DNA of 64,000 nt from CAXXFQ01 sp963674475. GTDB taxonomy: Bacteria > Planctomycetota > Planctomycetia > Pirellulales > Thermoguttaceae. Position numbers and translations under genes: made by a program. Under the pieces are notes generated by a model that searched no databases, was not told the DNA's origin, and saw only the letters and a list, made by a program, of their open reading frames with translations. This document shows, in pieces, positions 57,989-64,000 of the stretch; the stretch's first letter is position 1; each line of letters opens with the position of its first letter. The stretch lies in the NCBI GenBank assembly GCA_963674475.2, contig CAXXFQ010000017.1, positions 124,001 to 188,000 of the forward strand. Reading direction: 5' to 3'.

Positions 57989-58702
57989 TTAAGCGAGCTT
58001 CGACTTCCGACGCCGAAGGCCGTAGAGGCCAAAAAGCATCGAGCCGATCAACAAGCAAAAAGTACTCGGTTCGGGGACGAGTGGACAAGCCCGTTTTTGC
58101 CATTCGCTTAAGAGAATTTCGAAATCTTCCTCGTTGACCTTTCCGTCGCCGTTGAAGTCTCCCTGTTCCCAAGTGGCATTTTCGGAACGCCAATTATCCA
58201 TGAAATAGGCGAAGTCTTTCGCATTGACAATGTCGTCATGGTTGATGTCGCAAACCAAAATGACCGGTTCACAAACACCATCGACGTTCGTGGGGGCGGG
58301 GGTAAGAGAGGTGGCGGATAAATTTGGCACCAATTGCCGGGCAAGCTTTCGGGCTTGGTCCGCTTCCACTTCCCGAGAAATTTTTCCGCATTGCGAAACG
58401 TCAACGACTCTGAGTGGTTTGACCGGAACAGGAGACGTGTCCTTTTGTTCCAGCTCTTCCAAGTTGACGAAGTTGTTGTTTTTGTTGAGGTGGCGCTGGA
58501 GCGCTGCCGTCATTTCCTGATCGGCAACGACATTTTTCCAACAAGATTTTTGATTCGTCGCTGACGTTTTGGAATCGGTGAGCGAGTCAAAATCGGTGTC
58601 GGTACACAATACCAACTCACCCGAAATAAACAGATCGGCCGACGCGGCAGTGACAAGCGAAGCAAAAGCTAGACAGACCAAAACAAATAATTTTCGATAC
58701 AT
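57989..58702 (-). CDS. PEP-CTERM protein with dockerin-like calcium repeats
   Basis: A 237-residue protein. The N-terminus is a signal peptide (ending ASAD). Two dockerin-type/EF-hand loops, CDINHDDIVNAKDFAYFMD and DFNGDGKVNEEDFEILL, lie at about 150-200. The C-terminus is a full PEP-CTERM sorting signal: VPEPSTFCLL, a membrane helix and GLRRRKSK. It should be processed by an exosortase-like sortase and displayed at the surface. No exosortase gene is near. The 288 bases upstream of the HzsA-like gene (57701-57988) separate the two. Confidence 0.9.
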   Translation of the reverse strand: MYRKLFVLVCLAFASLVTAASADLFISGELVLCTDTDFDSLTDSKTSATNQKSCWKNVVADQEMTAALQRHLNKNNNFVNLEELEQKDTSPVPVKPLRVVDVSQCGKISREVEADQARKLARQLVPNLSATSLTPAPTNVDGVCEPVILVCDINHDDIVNAKDFAYFMDNWRSENATWEQGDFNGDGKVNEEDFEILLSEWQKRACPLVPEPSTFCLLIGSMLFGLYGLRRRKSKLA

Positions 58703-59090
58703 TTTTCAACTCCCAACTCCGAATCCTTTTTTGTTTTGTCCATTTTTTTCTGAATTGAGAAGATCAGGAAAAAATAAAGCCGCAAGATTCTCGAGGCTTT
58801 TATGGATTTGGTGTGATAGCTCTAGGACGCTTAGTCTGACTAAAAGCTAAATTCCATCAAAAGGGGTCGGATGGTTACCTCTGCTCTTTCCACCCTCACT
58901 CTAACAATTAGTGCGGTGGGAGTCCAGTGTTTTGCAATATTGGGAGATCTTTTTTTATTATAGCGTCTGTTAGGGGGGGAAATGTAAAAAACGCCCCCCG
59001 ACCGAGGTGTCGAGAGACGCTTTTTTTATTCAAAAGGGGGGGGCTAAGCGGCGTTTGTTGGATCGGCGTCGGTAACCAATTCTACGGCCG
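58703..59090. other. gene-free stretch with a candidate terminator
   Basis: 388 AT-rich bases without a supported gene. An imperfect GCGTCTCTCGA...GGGGGCG hairpin followed by TTTTTT on the minus strand (58986-59030) probably ends the zinc-ribbon gene. Confidence 0.5.
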
Positions 59091-59822
59091 CTATTCTGAC
59101 CAATCTTCGGGGACGAAAAGAATTCGACCGCAGGAACGGCAAAGTTGCGGTTTGGCGTCGCCGAGCATAATCAGGTTGATCTGGTTGAGCGGGATTTTTT
59201 GGTGGCACCCGCCACAGAATTCCCCTTGGACCGGCGCCAGTGTGTCGCCCTGTTTGGTGGCGACGATGCGACGATAGGTTTCCTGGAATTCGGGCGACAG
59301 GCTTTTTTCCGCAGTGTTGAGTTCCGTTTCGATACGATCGATCTCTTTTTGAATCTGCGGTTCTTCGTTTTTCAGCTCGGTTTCGGCTTTTTGTCGGTCT
59401 GCTTCGACCTCTTCCGACTTGGCATGAGATTCTTTGGTTTTGGTATCGTAGTCGTCGATTTTTTCCATTCCCTCAAGGATCTCGTCGGCCAGGACGCTAT
59501 TGGCCATTTCCGTGGCGGCGATCTGTTCTTTGAGGTTTTGATATTCGACGTTGCTCGAAGCGCCGTTGAGTTGGACCTGGAGTTTTTTTATCCGTCCTTC
59601 GCCGTCTTGAAGACGAACTTGCTTGGTGTCCGAAACGACCAGAGCCTTTTTTCGTTCCTCTTGAAGTTGTTCGGCGTATTTTTTGGCTCGGATCGCGGCG
59701 GCTTCGAATACCAACAGGCGTTCGGGTCCCCGTTGCAGGCGTCCTTTCAGGGCGGTCAGCTGCTGGTGAAGGTGATAAAGGTCCCGTAGCGTTTCTACGG
59801 TTTCATTGGTTTTCAGTGCCAT
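59091..59822 (-). CDS. coiled-coil protein with C4 zinc ribbon
   Basis: A 243-residue protein: residues 10-185 form a long helical coiled coil (AAIRAKKYAEQLQEERKKAL, EVEADRQKAETELKNEE) and the last 45 residues a zinc ribbon with FCGGCHQKI and LCRSCGRIL. This is the CT398/zf-RING_7 family seen beside RNA-polymerase or flagellar genes in many bacteria. Its molecular role is uncertain; chlamydial CT398 binds sigma-54 (recalled). It lies downstream of rpoD after a terminator. Confidence 0.85.
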   Translation of the reverse strand: MALKTNETVETLRDLYHLHQQLTALKGRLQRGPERLLVFEAAAIRAKKYAEQLQEERKKALVVSDTKQVRLQDGEGRIKKLQVQLNGASSNVEYQNLKEQIAATEMANSVLADEILEGMEKIDDYDTKTKESHAKSEEVEADRQKAETELKNEEPQIQKEIDRIETELNTAEKSLSPEFQETYRRIVATKQGDTLAPVQGEFCGGCHQKIPLNQINLIMLGDAKPQLCRSCGRILFVPEDWSE

Positions 59823-59995
59823 CTTCAGTTTATACCTGATTTCGTTTATGAATCTGGAAGGGGCCGAAAGCGTTCGGTGGGAAAAGGATCTCTTGTCGTC
59901 CCCTAATTAGTCAGTACCTGGAAGTCCGATGTATTGTTCCACACCAAGGCGTCTTTCCAGGACTGACGAAACGTTCATGATAGTTCCATTCAGTG

Positions 59996-60032
59996 AAAAA
60001 GAAAAGGCCGCCGACCCTGAAGTCGACGGCCT
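59996..60032 (-). terminator. terminator of rpoD
   Basis: AGGCCGTCGAC pairs with GTCGGCGGCCT (one mismatch), followed on the minus strand by TTTCTTTTTC, beginning 12 bases after the rpoD stop. Confidence 0.8.
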
Positions 60033-60043
60033 GTTGGCCATTC

Positions 60044-61699
<1,656 letters not shown>

Positions 61700-62016
61700 C
61701 GATTCGTCCTCCTTGACGCATCTGGGCGTTCGAATTTTATTGACGTTTGCACTGCTAATGAACCGAGGCTGACCAACGGGAGGCCGGAAAAAAGGCCAAA
61801 CAGCGGGGCAGCCGGGTTGTTTTTCAAGCAAACATCAAAAAGATCATCGTAAAAAAAGAAACGGTTTTTCTCGTTAACCTTTTGGCTTTCCTTAAAACAG
61901 GGGAAGCCAAGCGGGCGGTTCTTTCTAATTGCGGGTGAGAAAAATCGATTCTTCGGATCGTCAATCCACTCGGGCCGGTTCGGGAAAATCATTTTCCAAA
62001 AACCACGTGACCCTTA

Positions 62017-64000
62017 TTAAAACTCGTTCGGGTCGAATTTGACGTCCAACGAGTCGTCGTCCTCCCCGTTTCCTTCGGTTTCGAAGGCGGCCGGGTCGAA
62101 CGAGATCGGATCGGGATCCACCCGGTCATGGTCCGGCCCTTCCGTGGGTCGGGAAATGCCATGGCGGGCACGCAACTGTTCCATCATCTCTTGTAGCATT
62201 TGGGTTTTCCGGGTCTCGTCGAGCCCTTCGTCCTTCAGTGCCACAATCTGACTGGAGCGTTGCCGGTCAAGTTGGTTTTGTTGATAACGTTCGATCAACT
62301 CTTGTAAAAGGGCCGCCGGATCGGTGATCTTGGCGACTCGCCTGGATTCATCCAATTCGACGAGGAACTGCTTCATCGGCCCGTCGTCGAATTCCAACAT
62401 CAGTCGAGAGAAATCGGGACACACGTCCTCGTCTTCCAATCGACAACAAGTTTCATACAGTCGCCGAGAAGCCGCGTCGGAAAACCGGTTAGGTTCGAAA
62501 ACTTCTCGCGCTTTCGGCAAAAGTTCCGGATTGGCAACGACCAGTTCGAGCAGCTCGCACTCGATCGGCGCCATACGGTGAAGGTCATTTAGTTTCGGCG
62601 GTTTCGGCGGCGGGGTGATCTCTACGTTCCCGCCCGAAGTAACCGCAGGCAAAGCGGCTGTCGCTTCACCGAAATTTTCATCGTCTTCCCCGGCGGCGGC
62701 CAACAGGGCGTTCGGGTCGTCCACTTGGGCGACGTGCGGCGTTTCGACGACGCGCGGCGTATAGACCCGTTTCGGTTTTCGGCGAATCTGGACCAAACGT
62801 TGGCGAACGTCTTCCTCGGGGATGTGGAAGCTGCGCGACAAGCGGTGGAGAATTCGCTGTTCTCGAAATCGCTCTTCCCCGGTCGGTTGAGTTCGCTTGG
62901 CCAAGATCGAGATGATCCGTTCGAGCGATTTTCCGGCCGCGTGAATGTCGGTTTCCAGGTCGATCCCTTCGGTTTCGACTCGTATCACGTGGTCCAGGGC
63001 ATCGACGGCTTCGGTCTTCAAGAGATGATCGAAGGCGTCGGCCCCCTGGGTCAGCAGGAAGTCGCACGGGTCGGCCGCTTCGGGGAGGGTCAAAATCTGG
63101 AGGTCGACGTTTTGGGCCAAAAATAGTTCGAGTACCTCGTTGGCCCGGCGTCGGCCCGCTTCGTCGCCGTCGAGGACCAGGACGACCTGTTCGGCAAACC
63201 GGTGAAGGATTCGGACGTGCTCTTCGCCCAAGGCGGTTCCCAGGACGGCCACCGCGTTCTCGAACCCCGTTTGATGGGCGGCGATCACATCGGTGTAACC
63301 CTCCATGACCAGCACTTGTCCGGCTCGTCGGATCGCGTCTTTGGCCAGCGAAAGGCCGTAAAGCAGTTGGTGTTTTGTAAACAGCGGCGTCTCGGGCGAG
63401 TTGAGGTATTTCGCCGGACTGGTGTTTCCCGATTCGGGCAAGACACGGCCACCGATCCCGACCGGTCGGTCTTGCGTGTCGCGGATCGAGAAGAGGACTC
63501 GGCCCGCGAACCGATCGTAATACGATCCGTCGTCACGGCGAACGATCAGGCCGAGCGTTTCGAGTACTTTGGCCCGGTCCGCGTCTCCTTCGGCCTGCGA
63601 GAGGATCCAGTTGCGACGATTTGGCGCGAATCCGATTTGGAACCGATCAATGCTCGCTTCGGTGATTCCCCGTTGGGAAAGATAGTTCCGTGCCGGTTCG
63701 GCTTCGGGCGAATCGAGTAGGAAACGGTGGAACAACCCTTCGGTCCAGGCGGCCGCGCGGAAGAGGGTTTTCTTATGATCGGCCGGGCTCGCTCCGCCGG
63801 TGTTGCTCGTCGTCTGACGGACCGGTTTCAATTCAACCCCGGCCCGTTCGGCCAAGAGTTCCAACGCCTCGCGGAACTCGACCCCTTCGGCCTTCATGAC
63901 GAAAGAGAAAATATCGCCGCCGATATCGCAGACCCAGCATTTGAACGATTGACGTTCCGGGTTGACTTGCAAGCTGGGGCGGGTGTCGTCGTGCCACGGA
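62017..64000 (-). CDS. dnaG: DNA primase, cut at its N-terminus by the window edge
   Basis: The frame runs open to base 64000; the last readable codons give PWHDDTRPSLQVNPE, so the first part of the zinc-binding domain (start and first cysteine) is missing. The CWVC cysteines and the H are visible. The TOPRIM domain shows VLVMEGYTDVIAA and VVLVLDGDEAG. RNA polymerase core FAPNRRNWILSQ and GRVLFSIRD are present; the C-terminal DnaB-binding domain is helical and ends in an acidic tail (DDDSLDVKFDPNEF). It makes RNA primers for replication. Located upstream of rpoD on the same strand. Confidence 0.95.
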   Translation of the reverse strand, partial: PWHDDTRPSLQVNPERQSFKCWVCDIGGDIFSFVMKAEGVEFREALELLAERAGVELKPVRQTTSNTGGASPADHKKTLFRAAAWTEGLFHRFLLDSPEAEPARNYLSQRGITEASIDRFQIGFAPNRRNWILSQAEGDADRAKVLETLGLIVRRDDGSYYDRFAGRVLFSIRDTQDRPVGIGGRVLPESGNTSPAKYLNSPETPLFTKHQLLYGLSLAKDAIRRAGQVLVMEGYTDVIAAHQTGFENAVAVLGTALGEEHVRILHRFAEQVVLVLDGDEAGRRRANEVLELFLAQNVDLQILTLPEAADPCDFLLTQGADAFDHLLKTEAVDALDHVIRVETEGIDLETDIHAAGKSLERIISILAKRTQPTGEERFREQRILHRLSRSFHIPEEDVRQRLVQIRRKPKRVYTPRVVETPHVAQVDDPNALLAAAGEDDENFGEATAALPAVTSGGNVEITPPPKPPKLNDLHRMAPIECELLELVVANPELLPKAREVFEPNRFSDAASRRLYETCCRLEDEDVCPDFSRLMLEFDDGPMKQFLVELDESRRVAKITDPAALLQELIERYQQNQLDRQRSSQIVALKDEGLDETRKTQMLQEMMEQLRARHGISRPTEGPDHDRVDPDPISFDPAAFETEGNGEDDDSLDVKFDPNEF

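Overview
The window looks like chromosomal DNA of a planctomycete, probably Pirellulales-like; this is inferred from gene content, not from a marker gene. The signs are a YTV-type repeat protein, a dockerin plus PEP-CTERM protein, a hydrazine-synthase-alpha-like (HzsA-related) haem protein, a Tat-exported Gfo/Idh/MocA oxidoreductase, a eukaryote-like UDP-sugar pyrophosphorylase, a sialidase/pectate-lyase fusion and moderate-to-high GC with loosely packed operons. No rRNA, tRNA, CRISPR array, phage or intact transposase was seen.

Left part (1-11 kb): a truncated MotA/TolQ/ExbB-like gene, queD, a Gfo/Idh/MocA oxidoreductase and a DegT/DnrJ-type aminotransferase that is broken by one extra base (all minus). 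A plus-strand housekeeping run follows: ispF-cysS-ruvC-ruvA. The run is read against a long minus-strand glnE, with a large hairpin between ruvA and glnE.

Kinase island (11-13.4 kb): a Hanks-type Ser/Thr kinase gene sits between three direct copies of a repeat upstream and two inverted copies downstream. This is the most unusual architecture in the window. Chaperone block (13.4-18.2 kb): dnaK and clpB, both minus, each with its own terminator.

Metabolic and signalling middle (18.7-33 kb): pheA with a histone-H1-like basic tail, a Tat-secreted oxidoreductase, an SMP-30-type lactonase, a family 2 glycosyltransferase, a 13-TPR protein with a membrane-anchored degenerate GGDEF protein, an MFS permease, a CYTH enzyme, an exported thioredoxin-trypsin fusion, and an anti-sigma/ECF-sigma pair separated by a small MITE-like element.

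Surface and export section (33-52.6 kb): a 1044-residue autotransporter-like protein, the UDP-sugar pyrophosphorylase and a UbiA prenyltransferase, the YTV protein, rsmG, an AT-rich Sel1/DUF2971 gene of foreign character, a prepilin peptidase with a Flp pilin separated by a 104-bp tandem repeat, an M16 peptidase, the sialidase/pectate-lyase fusion and a small c-type cytochrome. Right end (52.6-64 kb): purM with a long leader, the HzsA-related dihaem protein, the PEP-CTERM protein, a C4 zinc-ribbon coiled-coil protein, rpoD and dnaG (cut by the window edge); the last two recall the conserved macromolecular-synthesis operon.

All functions are assigned by reading motifs and family resemblance by eye; no database search was run.
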